The translations under genes were made by a program, and so were the position numbers. A stretch of 64,000 nucleotides of DNA from positions 2,805,001 to 2,869,000 of the forward strand of contig WHVY01000002.1 in the NCBI GenBank assembly GCA_022266195.1. Direction: 5' to 3'. Source of the DNA: Tetranychus cinnabarinus. Lineage: Eukaryota > Arthropoda > Arachnida > Trombidiformes > Tetranychidae. This document shows positions 37,445-47,815 of this stretch, in pieces. Position 1 is the first letter of the stretch. Every line of letters begins with the position of its first letter. Below the pieces are notes generated by a model. That model had not been told where the DNA came from, made no database searches, and saw only the letters and a program-made list of their open reading frames with translations.

Positions 37445-38549
37445 ATCTAGTACAAATCAACCCACAGAGGAAATTGGTTCTTCATTGAAAACATTTAACC
37501 AGTTAAAAAAGACCATATCCCGGGCCAGAGGCAGCAGATTTCCTGCTCTACCGAAATCAATTGCAGATATTGTAATGCCAGAGACTTTGCAAAATTGTTC
37601 ATCTGGAAAATTCTACAGAGGAATCAGTGATGGTGGTGATAAGTTTTTGCTGTTTGCAACTGATGGTTTCTTGAAGCACCTCTGTGATGCAGAACATGTC
37701 TATGCTGATGGTACTTTTAGGAGTGTTTCCTACTTATTCCAATCTTTGTACACGCTACACATTATGAAAAATGGCACGATGGTACCGATTGTTTACGCAC
37801 TGCTTCCAAACGCAACAACATCGACATACTTAGCACTTTTCAGAATGGTGCAAGATCTGTGCAGCCATGCAAATTTACTTTGGACACCACTAAAGTTCAC
37901 CACAGACTTCGAAATAGCTGCAATCAAAGCCATTCAAACAATCTTCCCTCTATGTGAAATTAAAAGTTGTTTATTCCATTTCGGTCAAAGTCTATGGCGA
38001 AACATTGGCAAACATGGATTGATAACTCGCTATAAAGCCGATGATCCTGAGGATGGCGTGAAAAACACTGTGAAGATGCTATCTGCATTACCTTTTCTAA
38101 AAATTGAGGACATTAAGGATGCCTATGATTTAATATTGCAAGATGCGCCTGACGACGATGCCATGGCTGCTTTTTTAATGTACTTCGAGAATACCTATTT
38201 ATGCAATGATTCTCGATTCCCTCTGCAAATATGGAACCATTTCAATGACAGAGACCCCAGGACCAATAATCATGTCGAGGGCTGGCATGCTGGATTTAAC
38301 AGAGCGGTTGGAAGGAATCATGCTAACCTATGGATATTTATCGAGAATATCATAAAACAACAGAATAATTATGAAGTCGTATTGATGATGGCGGCCTATG
38401 GTGCTCGAACTGACAATGGATGCAAAAAATACAAAGAAATCAACGCTCGCATACTAAACCTAACTTCTGAATATGACAATGGTATTATTTCTCCTATGGT
38501 ATTTCTTAGAGCGGTGAAGCATTACACAAATATTGCGGCAATTAATTAA

Positions 38550-38936
38550 GCACTGAACTTGTTCAAAGCGTTAAAACTCTATGTGCACGAACGTAACGAA
38601 TTCCTATGGAGATAAGCGCAATATTGTACCTCAGGTCACGAGCTACGGCCTACATAAGTTCAAAAATAAAAAAAATTTCATGATCCCATGATTTCTCTGA
38701 ATTATTCAATGGAAAAAAATTGAATTCAATCAAACGTAGGGTGTGGTCGTTTTTATGGCGCCAATTTTGAATTAAGTTAAATTATTAAAAATATATACAA
38801 TTATCAATAATCAATTATTATTAACTAAATTAAACAATTCAATTCAAATTACGCTCTTTTAGCTGCAACAAAAAGTCTATTTTTACTTTCTCTATCCTTT
38901 TAGTATCCTTTTTGTTAAATCTTATATTTTAAAAAT
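38550..38936. other. Non-coding 3' part of the MULE element
   Basis: Between the transposase stop and the right iterons; AT-rich, nothing recognised. Confidence 0.5.
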
Positions 38937-39011
38937 TGGCTATTTTGACTTTGGCTATTTTGACCTTGGCTATTTTGACTCTGGCTATTTTGACCCTGGC
39001 TGTTTTGACCC
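38937..39011 (-). repeat. Five 15-bp iterons, right end of MULE
   Basis: TGGCTATTTTGACYY repeated five times; reverse complement of the left array. Confidence 0.85.
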
Positions 39012-39145
39012 CAAACCGTTTGACCATAGGGAAAGACATTTCGTCGTTTATTTTTTCTTTCTTCGCATTCTTATCTTTGTCATCTTCATCTTCATAGAAA
39101 TCATTTTTGTTATAAAAGTAATTTTTTATCCGTAACACACTTTAG

Positions 39146-40754
39146 TTCGCATTACTTTTGATGTCTTCTTCCAGAACTTTCTTGCTTATGGTTTTGATTG
39201 ATTGATGCTCATCCTAATTAATTGATTCAATTTTCGATTGGATAATTTATGATCTTTGCGATAGCAGTGATTATGATAAGCACTAAACCATTCCTTAATT
39301 TATTTGCAGCCTATTAAACTGAAGATTTGTAACAAGTACGGACTAAAGTTTTACATCTTCATTTCCTGAGAGTTTCAGCCTTCTAACCAAAAGCTTTTTA
39401 GAGATTAGCACTCAAAATATTCGTAACATTCCTTTTCACAGGTTAAATTCTATTATCAGCCAATCGTTGTTTCTTTAGTTAGTCAGTTACTTTTACAGTT
39501 GCGAAAATTGTTGCATTAATAATCTTGTGACATTTATTTTTTGCGTATGTTAAAATATTAGTTGAAGTTGAGATTGAACCTTATTTACAGTGAAATCGCA
39601 TTGAATTCATCTTTTTCAAGGAAGAAAACCTTTTCTTTAGAAATGAAAAAGTTAAGCTGTTTAGCGATTGAGCTTAGCCTAATCTGCTTTCGGAATGAAT
39701 TCAACATTCGGAATAAAAGGAAAGTTGAATTTAGAAATGAGTTAAAATAGGAAAGCATAAAATTGAGTCGAATTGTAACGTTGAAAGATTTTGCTTTTAA
39801 TCTGAAACTCGAAGTTTTACAAGAACCTGATTGACTGAGATGAGCTTCTATATTTTCGTAAATGTTACTGAAGCAGGGCATCAATAAGGTAGTGGAAAGC
39901 AAAATTTAGACATAAATTGTTTTGCTGATTATTAAGCAACCAGATTACTTAAAGAATTTATTTTTGTGAATTTTAGTTAATTCAATACTCATAATACACC
40001 TCAAGTAGCTACTTTCGCTATTCACATTCTATCTCATGAAAAAAATCGAAGAAAGTATTCTTTGTCAAACTTTTCATTTTTTGAAATTTAACATTATTTT
40101 CAATGTAATTTTTCGCTAACTCCTTGTTTAATTTTCAAGTTTCTGCCTTTTTATGATTCAAAGTGATTGAATCTTCTTCGTAAATTTTAAATTATTGTTT
40201 TTTGCATAATTTGGTCTATACTGAAGATCTTGATCAAGTTTAAAGTTAAACCCAAATAACTATCGGGCTTTTCTGAGGCCATTTTCAAAAATCCGCTTCT
40301 ATTTGCCGATTTCGAACTTGTGGACTTTTTAGACAAGTCCTTAGACGATTTTTCAAATTCTTTGAGCTTACAAATGATTTAGTATGAATTGTGCTGTTGA
40401 TCTAAACCGGATTTGATTTTACATTTGGTCAAATATATGAATTACAATAACAAACTGACCACTGTAAAAAATTTCAAAATATAAAATACTTTATATTTTT
40501 CGAGTTCAATTAATGAAGCTCTAATTGGAAAATCACTTGATCGATTGACTTCAAATTTCATGAGTAGCTGAAATTAAGTTGCCAGTTCGCTATCTGAAAA
40601 AATGGTGCCTCTAAGTCTAGCCATTCTGTCGCAAATTAATTTTGAAATTATGTCTAAATTTTTATTTCCACTACCTTACTGTGCTTTTAGCTTTGAAATT
40701 CACTCAGTTTGGTATATTGCATGAGTGGTTCAGCCATGAAGAAAGCCCCCTTTA
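39146..40754. other. Intergenic, repeat remnants only
   Basis: 40430-40640 belongs to the dispersed family also seen at 11640-11850 (tgacttcaaattt, aaaaaatggtgcct). The rest shows no gene or clear element. Short open frames at 39562-39902 on both strands look like chance. Confidence 0.45.
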
Positions 40755-41598
40755 CAAACAATAAATCATGAATCAAGGTAAAAGATAAGTTAGATTAAAG
40801 ATAAGTTTGTTATTGTTAAACATCATAAGATAGGAATGAAGATTAAATCCACTATCATGTCAAAATTAACGAGAAATTCGACGATTACTTGGAAAAATTC
40901 CTTATTCCCAGTGTGGTCTAACCTTGTGTTTTCAGATGAGAATTGAAAATATTGTAATTTGATAAGTAATATCTTTCTTTGATTAAGTTGATTACGCAGG
41001 AACGAGGTTGAATGATACAACAAAAGCAAGCAACGATTTGATAACAATTTGAAAGTTGATTGAAAATGTCCAACATAAAATCGACCGACTATGATCTCTA
41101 GTTATTATATTTAAGTTACTTGCTCTCAACTCTGCTTCAGATCTATGTAGTCAATTAAAATCCTATGAAAACATGCACAATCACTTTAACTATCAACAGC
41201 TAAAAATCAAATTATAGTACGATAAGTAAACACTTATTCGTCCACCTATTTGTCACGAAATTAATTATAGAAGAAAAGTCGTTAGCAAATGATCGGTAAA
41301 GCTTTGCATGAAGTGATTAATTTGATCCTAAAAACTGGCCGATTCTTATTGCAACAACTCCTTGGCAATAGTAAATTATCGTTAATCAAACTCATCACCC
41401 CTTTGGTGCACATCTTTCCCACCAAAGGGAATGAAGAATTTTTTCCAGGAATCAATAATCGAATTTCTCATTAAATATGAGATGATAGTGAATATAATCT
41501 TCACATCCTTCTCATGAAATTTACAAATAACATACTTATCGTAGATCTAGATCTAACTTAACTTATCTTTTCACCGTGATTTCAATATTTATTGTTTG
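40755..41598. repeat. Diverged inverted-repeat pair upstream of lipocalin copy 1
   Basis: 40755-40920 and 41424-41598 are inverted relatives of each other (about 170 bp): both read caaacaataaat, gataagtt, cactatcat, gagaaattcga and tggaaaaa from the outside inward. The same pair precedes lipocalin copy 3 at about 61815-61985 and 62424-62598; in the copy 2 arm only the inner half is kept (about 56538-56712). Confidence 0.7.
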
Positions 41599-41689
41599 AA
41601 AATAGTTTTATTCATTGGTGACTCAGGTTGAACAATCAATACAATACAAATGCATGTACTGTACAGAGTGAATGTGTCATGAAATGAAG

Positions 41690-41696
41690 TATAAAA
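41690..41696 (+). promoter_or_regulatory. TATA box of lipocalin copy 1
   Basis: TATAAAA in gaagTATAAAAGcgatg, 96 bp before the ATG. Identical boxes stand at 56440-56446 (minus) and 62690-62696. Confidence 0.75.
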
Positions 41697-41785
41697 GCGA
41701 TGAAATTAAACACATTAGCATCAGTTAATCAACAAGTTTCATTAACTAACATTCATTCAATTTTTCGTGCAAAAACTATTATAAT

Positions 41786-42705
41786 ATGAAAATGATCGCC
41801 ACTCTCTTCATTGTCTTTGCTGTTGCTTCTTCAACCCTTGCTCAATGCCCAGTTCCTCCAACTGTCCCTGTCTCTGATGTTGCCAAAGTACGTTTATAAT
41901 TATTTAATAAATTTAGCCAATACTTTAAACTGCATCCATTAATTTGGTGTTTCATTGTTTAGATTGCCGGCCGATGGTATCAAATTGCTGGACCAACTTT
42001 TTCTGGAACCGAAAATCAACCAAAATGTGTTACCGCGGATTTCACTCCAAAAAAGGATGGAAACTTTAATCTTACAATGAATGCAACTGATCCAGAGTAA
42101 GTAGACACAATCAATTGAGTTTAATTGTTTGTAATGCAAATTATTAATCCATCGTCTAGTGGCTCAAAAAATTCTGGTGTTGGTTTATTCGAACGTACTG
42201 ATAATCAGAATTTACTTAAACTTCACACATCACCATCCAGTAAGTAGTTTTGTCTGCTTTACTTTTCATCATTTGTATCATACATTCGTTAATTTAACAA
42301 TAGATGCAAATACTAAAATTATTTTCATTGCAATCAATAATTATTTTGATTAATATTTTCATATTTACAGCTACGTCATCTTCAACTAACGTCTATTTGG
42401 TCGATACTGATTTCGATAATTATCTAGCTGCTTATATTTGCTTCCTTGATCCTTCTCAATCTCCAGTCCGTAAGTATCTCTCAATTTGATAAACTCAATG
42501 TGCATTAAACTCAATGATTATGCAAATCGATTTGACTAATGATAATTCAACTTTCATTATTATCACAGAAACTGGTGTCATCTTATCCAGGGCTAACACC
42601 ATGGATGCTGAAAAGTATGCTGAACTGACCGATTTGTTGATTAATAAAGCTGGTGTCTCTACCGATTACTTCATAGCAACAAACCAAAAAGACTGCCATT
42701 ATTGA
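41786..42705 (+). CDS. Secreted apolipoprotein D-like lipocalin, copy 1
   Basis: Five exons (41786-41887, 41963-42096, 42160-42239, 42371-42469, 42569-42705) give 552 nt and 183 residues with GT-AG introns. A signal peptide covers about residues 1-19. The lipocalin signature GRW is at 37-39 (IAGRWYQIAG), the middle strands contain NVYLVDTDFDNYLAAYIC, and the ApoD-like strand GVILSRANTM precedes the C-terminal helix. Cysteines at 21, 56, in AYIC and in the terminal DCHY could make two disulfides. Such proteins carry small hydrophobic ligands (pigments, sterols, plant compounds) in an eight-strand barrel outside cells; the ligand is unknown here. It is tail to tail with the beta-mannosidase at 43161-46132. 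Copies 2 and 3 share single-base differences from this one in the flanks. Confidence 0.92.
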
Positions 42706-43160
42706 TTGACCAGTTTATTAAAAAATGATGATGAATGCTGATACAAATCCAATTCTCAATGTATCCTTAAACTAAACAATTTATACTTTAATTAAATATA
42801 TATTTCATTGCATAATCAAAGAATGTCTAAAATACTGTAAGCACCGAAATGTAGAAAGTGAAGGGTCAAATAGAGGAACAAATAGCCAAATCTTACGTGT
42901 TTTGAGTTTTGACTGTCAGCAACTAAAGAAGGAAGTAAGCGAGGTCATCGCGATAATTGCTCTTTCGAATGAGATGAAGATCTTAAGAAAATTCCTATTC
43001 GTTCAGATTCTATGCAAGTTTAAACACCGGCAGTCAATTTTCTAACACCCTGTACATAATTAACTTTTCAAATGAATTTTATTCAACAATTAAGATGCTA
43101 ATATCATTCTTTTCGTTCACCTTATGGTGGATAAACATATAAAACAGATAGAATCATGAT
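42706..43160. other. Intergenic between lipocalin and beta-mannosidase 3' ends
   Basis: 455 bp between convergent genes, mirrored in arm 2 and partly present at 63706-64000. It contains an aacaccctgta word like the ends of the 704-bp element at 50021, without a partner. Confidence 0.5.
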
Positions 43161-46132
43161 TTAGTTAATATTTTCTTTAAGATGAGTGACAGTCAATAAG
43201 TTTTTGATATCGTCGACCGAGATTTGTTTGTTAGTTCCAAAGAATACTTCTTTAGATGAGTCAAGCATGTTGAATCCATTAGTTGAGAAGACTCCATCAA
43301 TTCCAGATCCTACCTTGAAATCAAGCCAAACGAATAAAGCTGGATAATCGGTGGATAAATTGATTTTATAAATGTTTGAATAACTGCTGAGTGATTTCTT
43401 GCCAGCATCGCTGTCGTCTTTTGAAACATCATTGATCTTAATGTTACTTTGTTTAAGGTTCAATTCCTTGGGCTTGGCCAATAGAAGGAAATTTTCACCA
43501 GAATTGACATCAGCTACTGATGATTGGACAGTGTTGTATTTAAGTTCAACAACACAGTTCTTCAAATCAGAACTAACAGCTTCACTCAATTTTTTATCAT
43601 AAACTACGGTGGCTTTGAAACTACACAGAGAATAGCAAAAAAATGAAATCAATTGACTTGAACATATTTGATCATAAACAATTTACCTGTCAACATCATT
43701 AGTTTGGTCTGCAATTGTTTGTTTGTTGAATGAATCAAGTTGATGAACATTAATAGTAACGGCAACGTTGACTTTACCAGAAACATCGTTATTAATAACA
43801 GCTTTCAATTGATCATTTTCTGTATAAATCTGTCCAAATACAGGCTTGTATGAATCTCTGAGGAAATATTGAGCCATCTTCCATTTAGCAGTTCCAAATT
43901 CAATGGTTGACCAACCAGAAGCAACCCAAATATCATTGAATATCCAATACATGGCACCCCAAGTAAATCCAGATCCATCAGCAGTATTGATTTCACGATT
44001 TCGAAGGAAAAATTCCATTTCACGCTTATTAGCAACAGCTTGAAGAATTTGAGATAAATAAGTCATCTTGAGATAACCATTTTTACCAGTTTCAGTTGGT
44101 TTTCCCATGTAATAGTCAACCATTGTCTCAATTTCCTTAAGACGATCACCACTAGCTCGATGCTCTAACCATCCACTGAAAGGATAGACAAGCTCGGATT
44201 CGGGAACTGATGTAGCATACGATTCATAAGATGGCAATGATTCGAAACCAAATTCTGAGATAAATCGAGCAGCAGGGTAATTCTTTTGTTCCCAAGCATC
44301 AGCTTCATGGTAATAGAAGTGAATATCACCATAGAAATGATCATCAGCGTTACTCGAGAAACCTCCATTTTGTTCAGTGAAAGCTCCATTGGATGGACTT
44401 GAAACAACATATGGACGAGTGGTGTCATATTTAAAGACAATTGTTTTGATAGTTTCTGTGTACAACTTCTTAAAGTCTTCAACATAGGTTGAGTATTTAT
44501 CTTCCAATCTGGGCCACCACCAATGTGTACCAATGGCCAATTCATTTTCATTGCTTCCAGACCAAATAGCAATACTTGGATGATGAACCAATCTGGTAAC
44601 TTGTTGTTCAACTTCAACCTTAACATTATCCAAAAACTCTGGATCAGTAGGATAAGTAGCACAAACAAACATGAAATCTTGCCATATAAGAAGACCCATT
44701 TCATCAGCTAAATCGTAAAAGTAATCAGTTTGGTAGATTCCACCACCCCAGATACGAAGCATGTTTTGTTGAGAGTCAACAGCGGCTTGTAAAGTCTTCT
44801 TGACGTAATCCTTGTCTCGGTTTTCATTCTCAGTGTGGACTGATGTTGGGTAGAAGTTAGATCCCTTGATATAGAAAGGTTCTCCATTTACTTCGAATCG
44901 GAATGAAAGTCCAGGATAATCTTTTCCATCAACCTTTGGAGTCTCTTGGATCAATTTAATTTCCCTGAATCCAGTTCTTTTTACCATTGATTGTTGCTTA
45001 GATCCATCTGATGGCTTAAGAGTAACCTTAACATTGTACAAGGTACGAGGTCGAGCTACAATTTGATTGTTTTGCACATATGTAGCTCCATTTGGCCACC
45101 ATTTACCAACACGAGATTTTTCAACAGGAATACTAGAAATACGATAAGTATCGGTAGATGAATCAGTATTGATGGATCCACTGTAAATAGTCAATTCCTT
45201 CTCGTAGTTAGGATCATTAGTTGAAAGGGTAACTTCAACATTGACTTGTTTACCAGACTCTGGTCGAGATAAAGCTAAACTCAAGTCAACAGACCATTTA
45301 TTTTCATCTAATGATGTAATTGTAGTCCAGAAGTTTTCCAATTTATTTGTGGATTCGATAATCTCAATCTCAACAGGCAAGTAAATACCACTGGTACGGA
45401 AAGCAGGTCCCCATCCCCACATCATCTTTCGGATAAAGCTAGCATGACATTCACCATAATCTGAACCATCAGGGAAACATTGAGGAACCATATCGTAACC
45501 ATATTGACCCTTGAATTTATTGTATTGCTCTTGAGCATAAGCGTAGGGATTGTATACCTCAATCTTGATACTGTTTGAGCCAGCCTTTAGTTTATCATTA
45601 ACCTTGAATCGATATCGTCTGAACATATTGTTGGTGTCCCCAACAACTTGATCATTGATGTAGACCTTTGAAACAGTGTCAATACCATGAGCAACGAGGT
45701 AAATTTCATTGGAAGATTTAAGATCATCACTGCTGACTATAAGTAAAGATAGAGGAAAAGTAACGAAAGGTAATTCATTGAAAAAGCTAACCGTTTCATT
45801 GTACTTACCATCGAAATTTCTTGTCCATGTCCACAATTTCTTGGACCAAACACGTTGATTGTAATCATCATAACCATAGTTTGGATCACCAATGATTCCA
45901 TGATCAACAAGCTCTGTATACAATCCACCAGGAACAGTAGCGCCATCGATTACATCTAAAAAAGACCGTTAAAAGAGTTAAACAGAGCTGATTAGCGGTA
46001 AAATTTAATGTTTCATTACTTACATTGTCCAGAATCATCTTTTAGATTCCAATCACTAGAATTCAAGGAAATAATTTTTCCCGAACATTGGAAAATTGAA
46101 TTAACAATAATCAAACAAATAAGTCCGATCAT
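43161..46132 (-). CDS. Secreted GH2 beta-mannosidase, copy 1
   Basis: Exons 46024-46132, 45809-45955, 43687-45736 and 43161-43620 give 2766 nt and 921 residues. It hydrolyses terminal beta-mannosides, normally in lysosomes or secreted gut fluid (EC 3.2.1.25). A signal peptide covers about residues 1-18. The GH2 sugar-binding domain (HGIIGDPNYGY, GIDTVSKVYIND, NMFRRYRF, MVPQCFPDGSDYGECH), the immunoglobulin-like domain and the TIM barrel follow. The acid/base is E482 (WSGSNENE) and the nucleophile E580 (SEFGFES); both are in place and about 98 residues apart, as in animal enzymes. I splice out a 72-bp, stop-free intron (45737-45808), because the spliced protein then fits the family spacing; retention would add 24 residues in frame. 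Convergent with lipocalin copy 1. Confidence 0.94.
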
Positions 46133-46204
46133 GATTAACTTTTTTGTAACTTGTATCTACCAATATAACTTGGTATTATGATTAGAATCATGATTTTGTT
46201 CGAG

Positions 46205-46214
46205 CTTTTAAATA
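46205..46214 (-). promoter_or_regulatory. TATA-like box of beta-mannosidase copy 1
   Basis: Minus strand reads TATTTAAAAG about 73-82 bases before the ATG. The mirror site in arm 2 is 51566-51575. Confidence 0.45.
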
Positions 46215-46879
46215 CTAGATATCGAGTAAGAAGTAGATACAAATGCTACAAAAATTACAAAAAATACAAAAATGTCAATCTTTCCAATCATTTTACAAAA
46301 AGTCAAAAATAACTTTCATAACTCGAATCATTTTAATAAAACAATAAACATGCATGAATGGCGATGAAATGTTCATTGTAATACATCTTGAACAAAACAA
46401 TTTTCATTCAATCATCAAAAATAAAAATTGATAACAGCAATGTGTTGATGAAACATTGACAGACTAAAGTCGTCACCACACTGCCTATTGAATGTATTAC
46501 AATTTGTTGATCATTTGTGCAGAAATGTCAACCATAAGGTCTGTGACTTAATTTGATGCTTACGATAATCGTTAGTTAAATTGTGTTGAAAGTTTCATCA
46601 GGCAAGGATGGCATGAAAAAATTATATTTTTTGTGTTTCATTGTTTTCTTTGACTAACCTTGAAGATCAATTGACGCAAGTGAGGATATTTTTTTTATTC
46701 ATTCAAACTTTTTATTATTTTCAAATCGGTGAAATATATAATAAATCGAACCAATGATGGCTATGGGCTGTTTAAAGCATTTTTGAACACAATTTAGACA
46801 ATTTTGTCATTCTTTTGCCAGTATAATTATGTTAAATACTCAATTTTTAGCTTATGCGTTGCAGATTAAAAACTCAATC

Positions 46880-47815
46880 CTTTTGATAAAGACCTAGAAC
46901 TAACAATCGCGTTGAAGGCTGGCATTCAGGCTTTAATAAAGCAATCAGACAAAATTAAATATTTAACTATTCATTAAAGCTTCAGTTAATCAACAGTAGG
47001 ATTGAGATGTCCGGGTCTGGGACGAATAAATTAAAGACAATTTTTATATAAAAAATAAGCTTTTTTATTGTTTTTTTTGCTTAAATGAGTTCTTTTTTAC
47101 AAATGGCTGCTCTGCTCGAGCTCTCGTGTTCGGGTTTCAGCCCATCGATTATTTCGAGCTAGGAATTCCTCTTGAGGAACTCCAAAATACTTATCGCATT
47201 TTAAGTCAATCTTTTCAAAAAAGAATCAATGCCATTTCTTTCGGCCATAAGTTCGTTTTTTCTTCTTCTAAAGTCGCTATTTCAGCATTTTTTGTTTCTA
47301 TTTCTTTATTTAGATTGTTATCCAGTAGATTTCCCACCCTGTTATGTGTTCCTTCAAAAATTTTCGACAACTCCTCAATTTCTTGTACTAGTTCTAATCT
47401 ATCTTCTTTGGCTTTTTTTTTATATATTTCTTTCTGAACGGCATATTTCTCTTTGTACATCTTTGCACTTTCTGTTTTTTATTTTGCGGTGTTCACTGTT
47501 CTCTTAAGCCAATATGGGACCTCAATGGATTCCACAAAAGATAATATTCTATCTAAGGCGGGAGTCAGAGGTATCTCTTTAGCAATAAACAAATAAATAA
47601 TTAGATAAAAAGAAATAAACTTCAATTAAATTAAATCCTCACCTTGAATTTGGCATAGTGATTGTGGAAATTGAAATTGTTTCCAATTATTTGTCGCAGA
47701 CCCGGCAAGATGGTGTCCCAGACCCGGACATCTCAATACTACCAGCAACAAAATGATTATGAAATCCAAATTCTGATGTCAGAACATGGAACAAGACCAT
47801 TTAAAAACCAAAAAT
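46880..47815 (+). pseudogene. MULE transposase relic split by an insertion
   Basis: 46894-46960 encodes RTNNRVEGWHSGFNKAIRQN, matching NNHVEGWHAGFNRAVGRNH of the MULE at 37453-38549. 47747-47815 encodes QQNDYEIQILMSEHG, matching the next segment there (QQNNYEVVLMMAAYG). The two are separated by the inverted-repeat element at 47001-47737. Stops and short length show it is long dead. Confidence 0.75.
47001..47737. mobile_element. 737-bp element with ATTGAGATGTCCGGGTCTGG ends
   Basis: ATTGAGATGTCCGGGTCTGG followed by GAC at the left end is mirrored exactly at the right end. No target duplication is obvious. A minus-strand frame (47215-47460) encodes an 81-residue, Glu/Lys-rich coiled-coil peptide (LVQEIEELSKIFEG), probably the end of a lost element protein. 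The superfamily is not determined; PIF/Harbinger is one possibility. Confidence 0.7.

Larger units (their letters stand above)
35028..38549 (+). pseudogene. FLYWCH/MULE transposase gene interrupted by hAT insertion
   Basis: The first part is 35028-35340, the second 37453-38549. Across the insertion, counting the 8-bp duplication once, they form one open frame of 1410 nt (469 residues). The N-terminal part is a FLYWCH-type zinc finger (YWRC, then C, then HNH). The second part is a MULE DDE domain: aspartates in VYADGTFRSV and FTTDFEIAA, a C-x2-H pair in CLFHF, and the glutamate in NNHVEGWHAGF. It would mobilise MULE elements. It is inactive as it stands, because the hAT splits it soon after the zinc finger; otherwise the reading frame looks undamaged, so the split is recent. 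The second part could still be translated from its own methionine (37485). Confidence 0.85.
34755..39145 (+). mobile_element. MULE-type transposon with FLYWCH transposase, split by a hAT element
   Basis: The outer ends share acggataaaaaattactttt (34767 onward) and its mirror near 39113-39132; exact limits are uncertain. Just inside each end are five 15-bp iterons in inverted orientation (34829-34903 and 38937-39011). Between them lies a transposase gene in two pieces, separated by the hAT element at 35341-37444. Without the hAT the element would be about 2.3 kb. Confidence 0.8.
41421..46836 (+). repeat. Palindrome arm 1 (lipocalin + beta-mannosidase)
   Basis: This block is repeated in reverse orientation at 50944-56715 with almost complete identity; the encoded beta-mannosidase exons 1-3 are identical. 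The second arm is 356 bp longer because of an insertion at the 3' end of its beta-mannosidase. Arm limits are sharp: the match starts at accaaaggg (41421) and ends at gtataattatgttaaa (46836). Confidence 0.95.

Noticed and set aside
31024..39011. CRISPR-like array suggested by regularly spaced repeats
   Set aside because: The tandem units are contiguous with no unique spacers, and the genome is eukaryotic.
38929..39138. Lys/Val repeat peptide frame on the minus strand
   Set aside because: Translation of the right-hand iterons; no start context or domain.
42514..42705. A separate 63-residue gene starting at the internal methionine before lipocalin exon 5
   Set aside because: The part before 42569 is intron sequence with an AG acceptor; splicing from exon 4 restores the ApoD-like strand in phase.
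44165..44704. Long open frames overlapping the beta-mannosidase in other frames (also 53076-53615, 51834-52043 and antisense frames)
   Set aside because: They lie entirely within the coding exon of the enzyme, have no recognisable domain, and mirror the real frame.
47215..47460. Possible stand-alone coiled-coil gene
   Set aside because: It lies inside a 737-bp inverted-repeat element, lacks a continuation upstream and ends in stops; treated as an element remnant.
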